Source: Minisyncoccota bacterium (GTDB lineage Bacteria > Patescibacteriota > Minisyncoccia > SW-4-49-11). Taken from it: 9,200 nucleotides of DNA. The position numbers and the translations under genes are program-made. The notes beneath the pieces were generated by a model, which had not been told where the DNA came from, did not search any database, and worked only from the letters and a program-made list of their open reading frames with translations. The first letter of the stretch is position 1, and each line of letters begins with the position of its first letter. Below, piece after piece: positions 1 through 5,696 of the stretch. The stretch is from the NCBI GenBank assembly GCA_018609785.1, contig JAHEOE010000073.1, positions 1 through 9,200 on the forward strand, in the 5' to 3' direction.

Positions 1-40
1 TAAAAAATGCCGGACGAGAAATAATATTCTGCATCCGGCA
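1..40 (-). terminator. Intrinsic terminator after rplT
   Basis: Read on the minus strand, a stem with arms TGCCGGA and TCCGGCA (plus-strand 34-40 and 8-14) is followed at once by six T (plus-strand 2-7). Partial pairing continues inside the stem. It lies 37 bases beyond the rplT stop, so it fits as the Rho-independent end of the infC-rpmI-rplT transcript. Confidence 0.85.
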
Positions 41-77
41 AAACGTAGAGAAAGTAGGGGAACGTTCCTCAAAATTC

Positions 78-419
78 TTATTCAAGATCCTGATATATGG
101 CCTCGAATGTTTCCGGGCGGTGCTCGGCGAGGTAGGCGAGGGACTTGCGGTCAATCTCCACGTTGTTGTCCTTCAAGCTTTTGATGAATTTGCTGTACGA
201 TGTGCCCAATTGACGGGCCTTCGCGTTGATTTTTACTTGCCACAACCGTCGTTTGTCACGCTTACGTTGACGTCGGTCGCGATAGGCATGACGTCGAGCA
301 TGAAAAAGCGCTTCCTTGGCCTCTCGGTAGTGTGATTTTCGTCGCCATCGAAATCCTTTGGTTTGCTTCAGAAGCTTCTTTCGGCGTTTATGGGCAAATG
401 TTCCTCGTTTAATACGCAT
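78..419 (-). CDS. rplT: Large ribosomal subunit protein bL20
   Basis: Protein L20 binds 23S rRNA early and is needed to assemble the 50S subunit; in several bacteria it also represses its own operon. The 113-residue product is highly basic. It starts MRIKRGTFAHKRRKK and carries the family signatures KQTKGFRWRRKSHYR, YRDRRQRKRDKRRLW and SYSKFIKSLK. Its length is close to the usual 115-120, so it looks complete. It is the third gene of the infC-rpmI-rplT order and starts only 10 bases after the rpmI stop, so it is surely cotranscribed. No clear Shine-Dalgarno site precedes the ATG, suggesting translational coupling to rpmI. The stop is TAA. A terminator follows at 1-40. I did not identify an L20-binding leader. 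Confidence 0.98.
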   Translation of the reverse strand: MRIKRGTFAHKRRKKLLKQTKGFRWRRKSHYREAKEALFHARRHAYRDRRQRKRDKRRLWQVKINAKARQLGTSYSKFIKSLKDNNVEIDRKSLAYLAEHRPETFEAIYQDLE

Positions 420-429
420 ATATCGGTTC

Positions 430-645
430 TTACTTCACGTACGGAGCGCTTCGGTCCACTTTTTGTTTGGACACTTCCATTGGCTTTTCTTTTCGTTTCT
501 CTCGCTTTTTATCACCATTCCATTTGGCATTGAAGTGATTTCGCCCTTGGCGTAACTTCATCACTGCGTAAGACTCATTCCGGGTCTTACGTTTTTTCTT
601 CTTGATGCGGTTGGCAACCGATTTTTGCGTCTTGAGCTTCGGCAT
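430..645 (-). CDS. rpmI: Large ribosomal subunit protein bL35
   Basis: L35 is a small basic protein of the 50S subunit. The 71-residue product begins MPKLKTQKSVANRIKKKKR, matching the family start MPKxKTxxxxxKRfk. It has the RNHFNAKWNGDKKREKR segment, which corresponds to the GhxHxxxxKsxKrkR core. The C-terminal VSKQKVDRSAPYV resembles the usual VSkaDvkRvkrmLPY end. It is slightly longer than the usual 64-66 residues, the extra being Lys/Glu-rich. It sits between infC and rplT as in most bacteria. The 54-base gap to infC contains a good promoter (685-713), so rpmI-rplT may also be transcribed apart from infC. No strong Shine-Dalgarno site is seen. The stop is TAA. Confidence 0.95.
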   Translation of the reverse strand: MPKLKTQKSVANRIKKKKRKTRNESYAVMKLRQGRNHFNAKWNGDKKREKRKEKPMEVSKQKVDRSAPYVK

Positions 646-684
646 ATAAAAACATTATTCTTTCGAGAGCCAATAATACAACCT

Positions 685-713
685 ATTATAACAAAGAGGC
701 TATTTTTTTGCAA
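685..713 (-). promoter_or_regulatory. Candidate internal promoter for rpmI-rplT
   Basis: On the minus strand, TTGCAA (708-713) is followed after 17 bases by a perfect TATAAT (plus-strand 685-690). The -35 lies in the last codons of infC. Transcription would start near 678 and give a leader of about 33 bases before the rpmI ATG. Internal promoters upstream of rpmI-rplT are known in other bacteria. The box match and spacing are seen; promoter activity is inferred. Confidence 0.55.
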
Positions 714-1233
714 CGGTAGCGCTCAAACCTTGAGGTGTTTTCTGAATATCCTGTTCTCGACTGGTGTAGTCGGGAAGAAGTTGGATGATTTCTTCCAGTT
801 TTTGACGGGCAATTTCAGTAAATGCTTTTTCTCGTCCGCGAAGAACCATGTCGAGCTTGACTTTGTGGCCTTGCTCCATGAATTTTGTGATCTGATTCAC
901 CTTCATATCCATATCGTGTTGTTCTATACGATACGAAAGACGTACGGACTTGACTTCATTTTTTTTCTGATTGGCATTTTTTAGTCGCTGTTGTTTGGAT
1001 TGGGTATACAGGAATTTCCCGTAGTTGAGAGTCTTGCAGACCGGTGGTTGAGCTTGAGGAGCGATCTCAACCAGATCAAGACCGGTTTCTTCGGCCTTTT
1101 GTCTCGCTTCTTGCAAAGAAACAACTCCCAGATTTTCCCCCTCGTTGGTTACCAATCGGACTTCATCGGCGGTTATCTGTTCGTTTGTGCGGTATGAAGG
1201 TGTTTGCGGGGACTTCTTTTTCTTGGACTTCAT
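700..1233 (-). CDS. infC: Translation initiation factor IF-3
   Basis: IF3 binds the 30S subunit, keeps the subunits apart and checks start-codon/initiator-tRNA pairing. The 177 residues fit the family length of about 170-180. A short basic N-tail precedes the N-domain (about 15-85), with RTNEQI, VRLVTNEGENLGVVSLQEA, GLDLVEIAPQAQPPVCK and the YGKFLY element. A Lys-rich linker (about 80-92) leads to the C-domain with VKSVRLSYRIEQHDMDMKV, GHKVKLDMVLRGREK and the LLPDYT region. The ATG at 1231-1233 is chosen because an in-frame TAG lies only 27 bases upstream. Thus infC here starts with a plain ATG rather than the AUU or AUA often used for IF3 autoregulation; no other rare codon in the short upstream frame looks better. 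The tmRNA 3' end is 35 bases upstream, leaving little room for a separate promoter. The stop is TAG. Confidence 0.97.
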   Translation of the reverse strand: MKSKKKKSPQTPSYRTNEQITADEVRLVTNEGENLGVVSLQEARQKAEETGLDLVEIAPQAQPPVCKTLNYGKFLYTQSKQQRLKNANQKKNEVKSVRLSYRIEQHDMDMKVNQITKFMEQGHKVKLDMVLRGREKAFTEIARQKLEEIIQLLPDYTSREQDIQKTPQGLSATVAKK

Positions 1234-1268
1234 TCTTGACGATATTCTTAAATACTAAGGAAAGATAG

Positions 1269-1658
1269 TGGAGATGATGGGATTTGCACCCATGTGTGTC
1301 AATAGCTTTCTTCGGAATTTGTAGAGGTGTAGTCAGTTTATACGGGTCACGTACGCGTTGAAAACTGACAAAACGCGGCGTACGCCTGAGTCCGAGTTGG
1401 TGTCGGGCCTTGTCCGGACGTCCAAGCGCCCCGAGCAACACGGGTGGTATGACACCGGACGGCGAGTATGTTGCCTTCTCGCTATCCGACGACAGCCGAA
1501 CCTGTGTTAGGCGGCTGCGGCTCCCATCATGCCGAAGGGCGAAGAGGGAGCTTTTCGTCGAGCAGTAGAGTCTGCACTTCTAGGAGATAGTTTAAACACG
1601 TGTCGGGTGTACCTCATTCCGTAAGAAAGATCTATTGCAGCGAATCTTTGACATCCCC
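1269..1658 (-). ncRNA. ssrA: Transfer-messenger RNA (tmRNA)
   Basis: tmRNA rescues stalled ribosomes together with SmpB. The 5' end GGGGAUG (plus-strand 1652-1658) pairs with CAUCUCC (1270-1276) to make the 7-bp acceptor stem; the discriminator A is at 1269. CCA is not encoded (the genome reads CTA). The T-arm is AUGGG, loop UGCAAAU, CCCAU. A long P2 helix joins 1616-1637 to 1300-1318 (CAAUAG/CUAUUG, CUUUCUU/AAGAAAG, CGGAAU/AUUCCG). The tag frame ends MMGAAAA and then TAA at 1507-1509, an Ala-rich end as expected for proteolysis. The resume codon is uncertain: GCA at 1573-1575 (22 residues, with an A four bases before it) or GCU at 1561-1563 (18 residues). The body is about 390 nt, one piece and not permuted. 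smpB lies directly upstream. Confidence 0.95.
1507..1575 (-). other. tmRNA proteolysis-tag reading frame
   Basis: Reading back from TAA (1507-1509), the frame stays open and encodes a basic stretch (ARRKAPSSPFG) followed by MMGAAAA. The start is inferred. GCA (1573-1575) has an A at the position known to matter upstream of the E. coli resume codon; GCU (1561-1563) is the alternative. The -AAAA end differs from the common -ALAA but keeps the small, nonpolar C-terminus that proteases recognise. Confidence 0.6.
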
Positions 1659-1660
1659 AA

Positions 1661-2101
1661 TTAGATATTGCGTTTCAGCTCTCGTTCGATGCGTCGTTTA
1701 TTCTCGCGCTCGGCAATGTCACGGCGTTTGTCCCGTTTCTTTTTGCCTTTGGCAAGCGCAATTTCAAGCTTAATACGACCTTTCTTAGTATACATCGAAA
1801 CGGGGACGATTGTCAACCCGGAATGTGTCTTTTTTCCGATGAGATAGTCAATTTCCCGTCGGCTCATGAGCAGTTTGCGCGAGCGGCGTTCGTCGAAATC
1901 AACACCGGGTTGTTCTTGATAATGAGGGATATAGGCGTTGATGAGATGTAACTCTCCTTCGTGTGGGACCACGAAGCTTCCTTTCAGGCTCACCCGGTTG
2001 GTTTTGACGGACTTTACTTCCTGGCCGTTTAGTTTTATTCCGGCTTCAAATCGCTCTAAAAGCTCATAGTCATATGTGGCGCGTCGGTTCTTGGTAATCA
2101 T
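1661..2101 (-). CDS. smpB: SsrA-binding protein SmpB
   Basis: SmpB is the protein partner of tmRNA. It binds the tRNA-like domain and puts its C-terminal tail into the empty mRNA channel of the stalled ribosome. Family signatures are NRRATYDYELLERFEAGIKLNGQEVKS, SLKGSFV, NAYIPHY, RRSRKLLMSRREIDYLIGK, GLTIVPVSMYTKKGRIKLEIALAKGKK and the basic helical tail KRRDIAERENKRRIERELKRN. I chose the ATG at 2099-2101 (146 residues). GAGGG lies eight bases upstream of it, while the in-frame ATGs at 2107 (too close to that site) and 2125 would add six or eight unconserved residues. This is the only gene in the window with a convincing Shine-Dalgarno site. The TAA stop lies two bases from the tmRNA 5' end, so both are likely on one transcript. 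Confidence 0.97.
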   Translation of the reverse strand: MITKNRRATYDYELLERFEAGIKLNGQEVKSVKTNRVSLKGSFVVPHEGELHLINAYIPHYQEQPGVDFDERRSRKLLMSRREIDYLIGKKTHSGLTIVPVSMYTKKGRIKLEIALAKGKKKRDKRRDIAERENKRRIERELKRNI

Positions 2102-2154
2102 GGGCATATCCCTCGAGGTTAGCATGTGAGGCGGTTGTTGTTAAGGGAGGGGGA

Positions 2155-2330
2155 GTAGGAGGTAGCGAGTTATGGGGATTTAGTATTTGGAATCTGTGAA
2201 AGAGAAGCCAGAAGTGAGAAGCCGGAAGCCAGGAATATCTAAAGATACAGTTGCGGGTACGGTGGATATACGGTTGTGGAAACAGTAGCACGTAGCGGGT
2301 AGCAAGTTATGAGAATTTAGTATTTGGAAG
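2155..2330 (+). repeat. Heptanucleotide repeat cluster, copy A
   Basis: This intergenic DNA has a 7-base period. Four GAAGNNN units run without a gap at 2204-2231 (gaagcca, gaagtga, gaagccg, gaagcca). Three GTAGCNN units run at 2285-2305. Two more units, gtaggag and gtagcga, lie at 2155-2168. Between the blocks is a 35-base core (2244-2278) that recurs with three differences at 4873-4907. A 32-base direct repeat with three differences (2161-2192 and 2298-2329) flanks the cluster. I see no credible gene here and no clear smpB promoter. Confidence 0.8.
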
Positions 2331-2339
2331 TTAGAATTT

Positions 2340-2507
2340 AGAGGTCATCTCAACACTATTTAAGGTGGGAGTATATAAAGGCGACAGAGACGTATTCACT
2401 GGCATTTAATGCCTACGGCCCACCATACCCAAAATTCGTTCATACGCTCTGTCGCCTTCATATGTGTAAAATAGAGGGTCTGAAAGATTATTTTTGAGAT
2501 GAACTCT
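2340..2507. repeat. Inverted-repeat element, intact copy
   Basis: The outer ends are inverted repeats (agagNtcatctcaa at 2340-2353; its complement at 2494-2507). The inner arms at 2373-2389 and 2447-2463 match at 16 of 17 positions and contain AAGGCGACAGAG. The centre has a small hairpin GGCAT/ATGCC (2401-2413). The first 56 bases recur inverted at 4993-5048. No ORF of note lies inside, so it resembles a miniature non-autonomous element or an extragenic palindrome. Its right end overlaps the stop codon of the glycosyltransferase gene. Confidence 0.75.
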
Positions 2508-3648
2508 AGTCGAGATAGGTCTGTAACAGTTCGGCTGTGGCTTGACCGGCTCGGTCCCAATTGAAATCTTTTACACGTTCGAGACCGCGTTGGCTGAGTT
2601 CGGCCTGATAGGTGCTATCCGAAAGAACGTTTTTGAGCGAGGTTGTTAACGTCTCGGAGGAGCGAGTGTCGGTGAGTTCGGCGGCATTGCCGGCTACTTC
2701 CGCCATGGCACCGAATTGGGAGGTAATTACCGGAGTACCCGCCTGCATAGCCTCAAGAATCGGTAGACCGAACCCTTCGTATAGAGAGGGGTAAACTAAC
2801 ACTTGCGCTCCATAGAGGTAAGCGGCGAGTTCTTGTTCTGAAATAATACCGGGGAAATATACGTGTTCATGGAGATTGAGACGGTCAATTTCCGTAAGAA
2901 TAGGAGAGATAAGAGGGGAGTCGGGTAAGTCGCCGGGAAGAATCAGTTTGGAAGTGAGTTCGGGATTGTGTTTACGTAGGTTTGCAAAGCTTTGAAGCAG
3001 GGTGGGGACATTTTTGCGTACGTCGAACCCACCGACATAAAGAATATATGGATAAGAAACGGGCGGATTCGGGACGGTATTTGAGAGTTCGGGAGGGCCG
3101 TGGGGAATAACGGTGATACGTTCCGAAGGAATGTCAAGATAGTGGGTGATATCAGCTTTTGAGGTTTTTGAAACGGTGATAATATGATCAGCTGTCCGAG
3201 CGGCGAGATCGGTTTGACGCATGTACCACGCGCGGCGACGGTTAAATACATAGCGAGGATCGGTATGATGTATTACGTCATGAACTGTCATAATGTGGGG
3301 GATATCTCTAAAGCGGCCGGCGCTGTGGTACGGTGTCCAAAATATGTCTACTCGGTCCTTTTGTGCCGCACGTGGTAGAAGAATACGTTCCCACAGATAT
3401 TTCCAGAGTTGATCGTCACGGGTGTAGAGCGGGACGTCGATCGGGACAAGGGAAAGATTGGAATAATGACGGATCAGATTTTGAATGTCGGTCCGATTAT
3501 ATAGGTTAGAGGGGATATATATACGAAATTCCGTCTCCGGAAAGTGTGTACAAAGGTGAAGAAGAATGGCGCGGAAATAACGTCCCGTTCCGGTGTGCGG
3601 TTTTCCCCAAAAAAGGCCATTGATGCCGATACGGACGCTCTGTTTCAT
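2506..3648 (-). CDS. Glycosyltransferase family 4 (GT-B fold)
   Basis: The product is probably a retaining transferase that moves a sugar from a nucleotide-sugar to a cell-surface glycan or lipid; donor and acceptor cannot be told. The 380 residues are normal for GT4. The N-terminal acceptor domain has the Gly-rich loop GLFWGKPHTGTGRY (11-24) and the TVHDVIHHTDP segment (121-131). The C-terminal donor domain has YVGGFDVRKN (204-213) and the EX7E motif EGFGLPILE (E291, E299), followed by AGTPVITS. It most resembles mannosyl- or rhamnosyltransferase-like GT4 enzymes. There is no signal peptide or membrane segment, so it is likely cytosolic or peripheral at the membrane. The ATG at 3646-3648 has no Shine-Dalgarno site. 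The gene is divergent from mnmA with overlapping promoters. The TAG stop lies in the end of an inverted-repeat element. Confidence 0.9.
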   Translation of the reverse strand: MKQSVRIGINGLFWGKPHTGTGRYFRAILLHLCTHFPETEFRIYIPSNLYNRTDIQNLIRHYSNLSLVPIDVPLYTRDDQLWKYLWERILLPRAAQKDRVDIFWTPYHSAGRFRDIPHIMTVHDVIHHTDPRYVFNRRRAWYMRQTDLAARTADHIITVSKTSKADITHYLDIPSERITVIPHGPPELSNTVPNPPVSYPYILYVGGFDVRKNVPTLLQSFANLRKHNPELTSKLILPGDLPDSPLISPILTEIDRLNLHEHVYFPGIISEQELAAYLYGAQVLVYPSLYEGFGLPILEAMQAGTPVITSQFGAMAEVAGNAAELTDTRSSETLTTSLKNVLSDSTYQAELSQRGLERVKDFNWDRAGQATAELLQTYLD

Positions 3649-3665
3649 AGGTGTGAGTGAATGTC

Positions 3666-3694
3666 GTGACGATCTTGTTTTCGTATACTATAAT
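3666..3694 (+). promoter_or_regulatory. Promoter of mnmA (leaderless start)
   Basis: GTGACG (3666-3671), 17 bases, then a perfect TATAAT (3689-3694). Transcription should start near 3701, only about two bases before the first ATG at 3703. No Shine-Dalgarno site is present, which fits a leaderless mRNA. The -10 box lies inside the spacer of the opposing glycosyltransferase promoter. Confidence 0.65.
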
Positions 3695-3709
3695 ACAAAA
3701 ATATGTCAA
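3682..3709 (-). promoter_or_regulatory. Candidate promoter of the glycosyltransferase gene
   Basis: On the minus strand, a perfect TTGACA (plus-strand 3704-3709) is followed after 16 bases by TATACG (3682-3687). Transcription would start near 3675, giving a leader of roughly 27 bases. It overlaps the mnmA promoter and start codon, so the two promoters cannot easily be occupied at the same time. Confidence 0.45.
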
Positions 3710-4800
3710 TGCTCAAATCTGAGAGTCCAACAGTGTTTGTCGGTATGTCCGGAGGGGTGGATTCTTCGGTTACCGCCCATCTTTTAATTCAGCAGGGATA
3801 CGCGGTTGTCGGGGTGTTTATGAAGAATTGGTCGGGATATATAACAACCGAGCGGGGAGAATTTCGGTTTCCGTGTTCGTCCGGGGCTGATTATGAAGAC
3901 GCACGCGCAGTTGCGCACCAGCTTGATATTCCGCTCTATACGTTTGATTTTGAGGAGGAGTATCGACAGCGGGTAATTGACTATTTCGTACGAGAACTGG
4001 AAGTGGGGCGAACTCCAAATCCGGACATTATGTGCAACCGGGAAGTGAAGTTTTATCTGTTTTTGGAAAAAGCTTTAGCCGTTGGGGCTGATTATATCGC
4101 GACCGGACACTACGCGCGTATCACAGAGGATGAAAAAGGGGTTTTTCATTTATGGGAAGGTGCCGATCCGAAAAAAGACCAGTCCTATTTTTTGGCTACG
4201 CTCGGACAGCGAGAGCTCTCACACAGTCTGTTTCCGTTGGGGGTCTATCAGAAAACCGAGGTGCGTACAATTGCCGAAGAAGCGGGACTTGTTACGGCCA
4301 AGAAGGCGGACAGTCAAGGGATTTGCTTTGTGGGAGATGTGGATACGGATGAATTTATTAAAGCGTTCATTTCGCCTAAAAAAGGAGAGATTGTGAATAT
4401 GCATGGCGATGTTTTGGGTGAGCATGAAGGGATTCAGTTCTACACCGTCGGTCAGCGACGCGGACTGGGAATTGGCGGTGGGATGCCGTACTATGTGGTT
4501 GGTACCGAAAAAGAAACCAATCGGGTGTATGTTGCTCCCGGTATGAATCCATCGGAACTCTATCGAGAAACGGTAACGGTTACCGATCTTAGTTGGACAC
4601 ATACACCACTAAACGTTGGTGATCGGTGTTATGCTCGCCTGCGGCACGGCGGAGAGCGTGTTCCATGTGTCATTGAAGCGGGAAATACGGAGGAAAAACG
4701 AGTGATCAGGTTTGACAAACCACAGCGGGCCATTACACCCGGACAGTTTTTGGTGATGTATACGGGAGAAGAGTTACGAGGAAGCGGGGTGATGAATTAG
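3703..4800 (+). CDS. mnmA: tRNA-specific 2-thiouridylase MnmA
   Basis: MnmA activates U34 of tRNA-Lys, -Glu and -Gln with ATP and adds sulfur to form s2U34. The 365 residues match the family. The PP-loop SGGVDSS is at 16-22, GRTPNPDIMCNREVKF at 102-117 has the first catalytic Cys (C111), GHYAR is at 135-139, and DQSYFL is at 159-164. DSQGICFVG (203-211) has the second Cys (C208). FYTVGQRRGLGIGGG and the RxxxPGQ-like RAITPGQFLVMY complete the C-terminal barrel domains. Both cysteines needed for persulfide transfer are present. The start is the ATG at 3703 or two codons on at 3709; neither has a Shine-Dalgarno site and the promoter position suggests leaderless translation. The tRNA-Gln(UUG) gene at 5558-5629 encodes one of its expected substrates. 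The stop is TAG. Confidence 0.98.
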   Translation: MSMLKSESPTVFVGMSGGVDSSVTAHLLIQQGYAVVGVFMKNWSGYITTERGEFRFPCSSGADYEDARAVAHQLDIPLYTFDFEEEYRQRVIDYFVRELEVGRTPNPDIMCNREVKFYLFLEKALAVGADYIATGHYARITEDEKGVFHLWEGADPKKDQSYFLATLGQRELSHSLFPLGVYQKTEVRTIAEEAGLVTAKKADSQGICFVGDVDTDEFIKAFISPKKGEIVNMHGDVLGEHEGIQFYTVGQRRGLGIGGGMPYYVVGTEKETNRVYVAPGMNPSELYRETVTVTDLSWTHTPLNVGDRCYARLRHGGERVPCVIEAGNTEEKRVIRFDKPQRAITPGQFLVMYTGEELRGSGVMN

Positions 4801-4814
4801 GTGTTCGGAGGTTA

Positions 4815-4941
4815 GAAGCCGGAAGCCGGAAGAGAGAAGTCTGAAGGGTGAATTTGGGAGTGAGCATTGTGAGATATAGCTGCGGATACGGTGGATATAC
4901 GGTTGTGTGAATAGTAGCATGTAGCGAGTAGCAGGTAGGGG
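4815..4941 (+). repeat. Heptanucleotide repeat cluster, copy B
   Basis: Five unbroken GAAGNNN units (4815-4849) lead to a diverged stretch, then the 35-base core at 4873-4907 (32 of 35 identical to 2244-2278). Four GTAGNNN units follow (4914-4941). The order of blocks and the orientation are as in copy A. The cluster starts 14 bases after the mnmA stop, in the convergent gap between mnmA and the FtsB-like gene. Confidence 0.8.
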
Positions 4942-4950
4942 GAAGACCCT

Positions 4951-4982
4951 ATTTCAGTGCCTGTCTGATATAGCATTGAAAT
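4951..4982. other. Hairpin in the mnmA/ftsB-like convergent gap
   Basis: ATTTCAGTGC (4951-4960) pairs with GCATTGAAAT (4973-4982): a 10-bp stem including one G-U pair, with a 12-base loop. There is no T-run on either strand, so it is not a standard intrinsic terminator. It may be part of the repeat element that continues to 5048. No other terminator is visible for mnmA or the FtsB-like gene. Confidence 0.5.
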
Positions 4983-4992
4983 AACCGGGAAT

Positions 4993-5048
4993 ATACGTCT
5001 CTGTCGCCTTCTTATACTTCCACCTTCAATAATTTTGAGATAACTTCT
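4993..5048 (-). repeat. Inverted-repeat element, second (partial) copy
   Basis: Read on the minus strand, these 56 bases align without gaps to 2340-2395 with 48 identities, including the ATCTCAA end, AAGGTGG and a perfect 16-base run over GGCGACAGAGACGTAT. Only one arm is evident; the other end is lost or too diverged to see. It begins nine bases beyond the FtsB-like stop codon. Confidence 0.75.
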
Positions 5049-5056
5049 CGTTAAAA

Positions 5057-5533
5057 CTAATCCGGGAATCGTTCGCGGTCAAAGAAGTATGCCCACCAAC
5101 GTTCGGGATTGGTTTCCGGTTTAATTCGTTTATATGCGTCGTCCTCCCGCAAGACGGTAATGAGTTCTTTTTTGGTGTTCGGAAGTTGAGATGGAGTGTC
5201 AATGTCGGAAGAAACAGCGACTGCGGTCTCTCCTTTGGCTTTGAGATTGCCTTGGCGACCGCGTGCTTTACGTTCTTTATAGCCTTGAGTGTCCAGATAC
5301 GCGTTTAGTTCTTTGAGATGAGAGTTTTTGCGTTCAAGACGAGTTATGGTTTCCTGAAAAGCTTGTTTTTGTTTTTCGATGCGGTGCTGTTCGCGATAAA
5401 CCCGAAATAAAGAATATCCCAAACCACCAATAAGCCCGATAAGGATAATAACAGCAACCCCTTTCGTAAAGGTGTTGGTTGATGTCTGTTTGCGTCGGGA
5501 ACGCTTTTTTTTGCGTTGGTTTTGTGCGGGCAT
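5057..5533 (-). CDS. FtsB/DivIC-like septum formation initiator protein
   Basis: This is a small bitopic division protein of the FtsB/DivIC class, which joins with FtsL and FtsQ/DivIB-type proteins at the septum. The 158-residue product has a basic cytosolic N-tail (1-24) and one membrane segment (about 25-42, GVAVIILIGLIGGLGY). A coiled coil follows (about 45-82). Then comes YKERKARGRQGNLKAKGETAVAV, which aligns with the family's YxExxAReKLgLvkpGE motif. The tail ends in NPERWWAYFFD, a Trp/Phe-rich end that I associate with Patescibacteria homologues. I chose the ATG at 5531-5533: longer in-frame starts run into the tRNA gene or add unconserved residues, although ATG at 5551 is possible. It lies 24 bases downstream of tRNA-Gln on the same strand and is probably cotranscribed with it. 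The stop is TAG. Confidence 0.85.
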   Translation of the reverse strand: MPAQNQRKKKRSRRKQTSTNTFTKGVAVIILIGLIGGLGYSLFRVYREQHRIEKQKQAFQETITRLERKNSHLKELNAYLDTQGYKERKARGRQGNLKAKGETAVAVSSDIDTPSQLPNTKKELITVLREDDAYKRIKPETNPERWWAYFFDRERFPD

Positions 5534-5557
5534 AGACCGTAGTAAGGTCATCAATTG

Positions 5558-5629
5558 TTGCCGGGTTAGGACTCGAACCCAAACTACCAGGACCAAAACC
5601 TGGCGTACTACCAATTATACGACCCGGCA
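5558..5629 (-). tRNA. tRNA-Gln (anticodon UUG)
   Basis: A complete cloverleaf can be drawn. Acceptor UGCCGGG/CCCGGCA has the weak U1-A72 pair typical of tRNA-Gln; the discriminator is A. The D-arm has a 3-bp stem GUA/UAC and a GG in the loop. The anticodon stem is CCAGG/CCUGG with loop UUUUGGU, giving UUG at plus-strand 5594-5596. The T-arm is UUGGG, UUCGAGU, CCUAA. CCA is not encoded. In bacteria without GlnRS this tRNA is charged with Glu by GluRS and then amidated by GatCAB; gltX is in this window, but gatCAB is not visible. No strong promoter was found upstream. Confidence 0.95.
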
Positions 5630-5696
5630 ATCTACTCCCTACCGTATCATGAAGATACCGGGAAGGGCAAGATCTCGGAGGAGGTAAAAGGAGTTA

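Noticed and set aside
1163..1441. Open frame of 92 codons over the infC start and tmRNA
   Set aside because: It overlaps the tmRNA tRNA-like domain and the infC start; the translation shows no family features.
2102..2125. Longer smpB starts at 2125 or 2107
   Set aside because: The GAGGG site is well placed only for the ATG at 2099-2101; the extra residues are not conserved.
2155..2330. CRISPR array in the repeat cluster
   Set aside because: Units are 7 bases with no unique spacers, the longer direct repeat occurs only twice, and no cas genes are present.
5534..5614. Longer N-terminus for the FtsB-like protein (ATG at 5614)
   Set aside because: It would translate through most of the tRNA-Gln gene; the family-like basic tail and membrane segment begin after the ATG at 5533.
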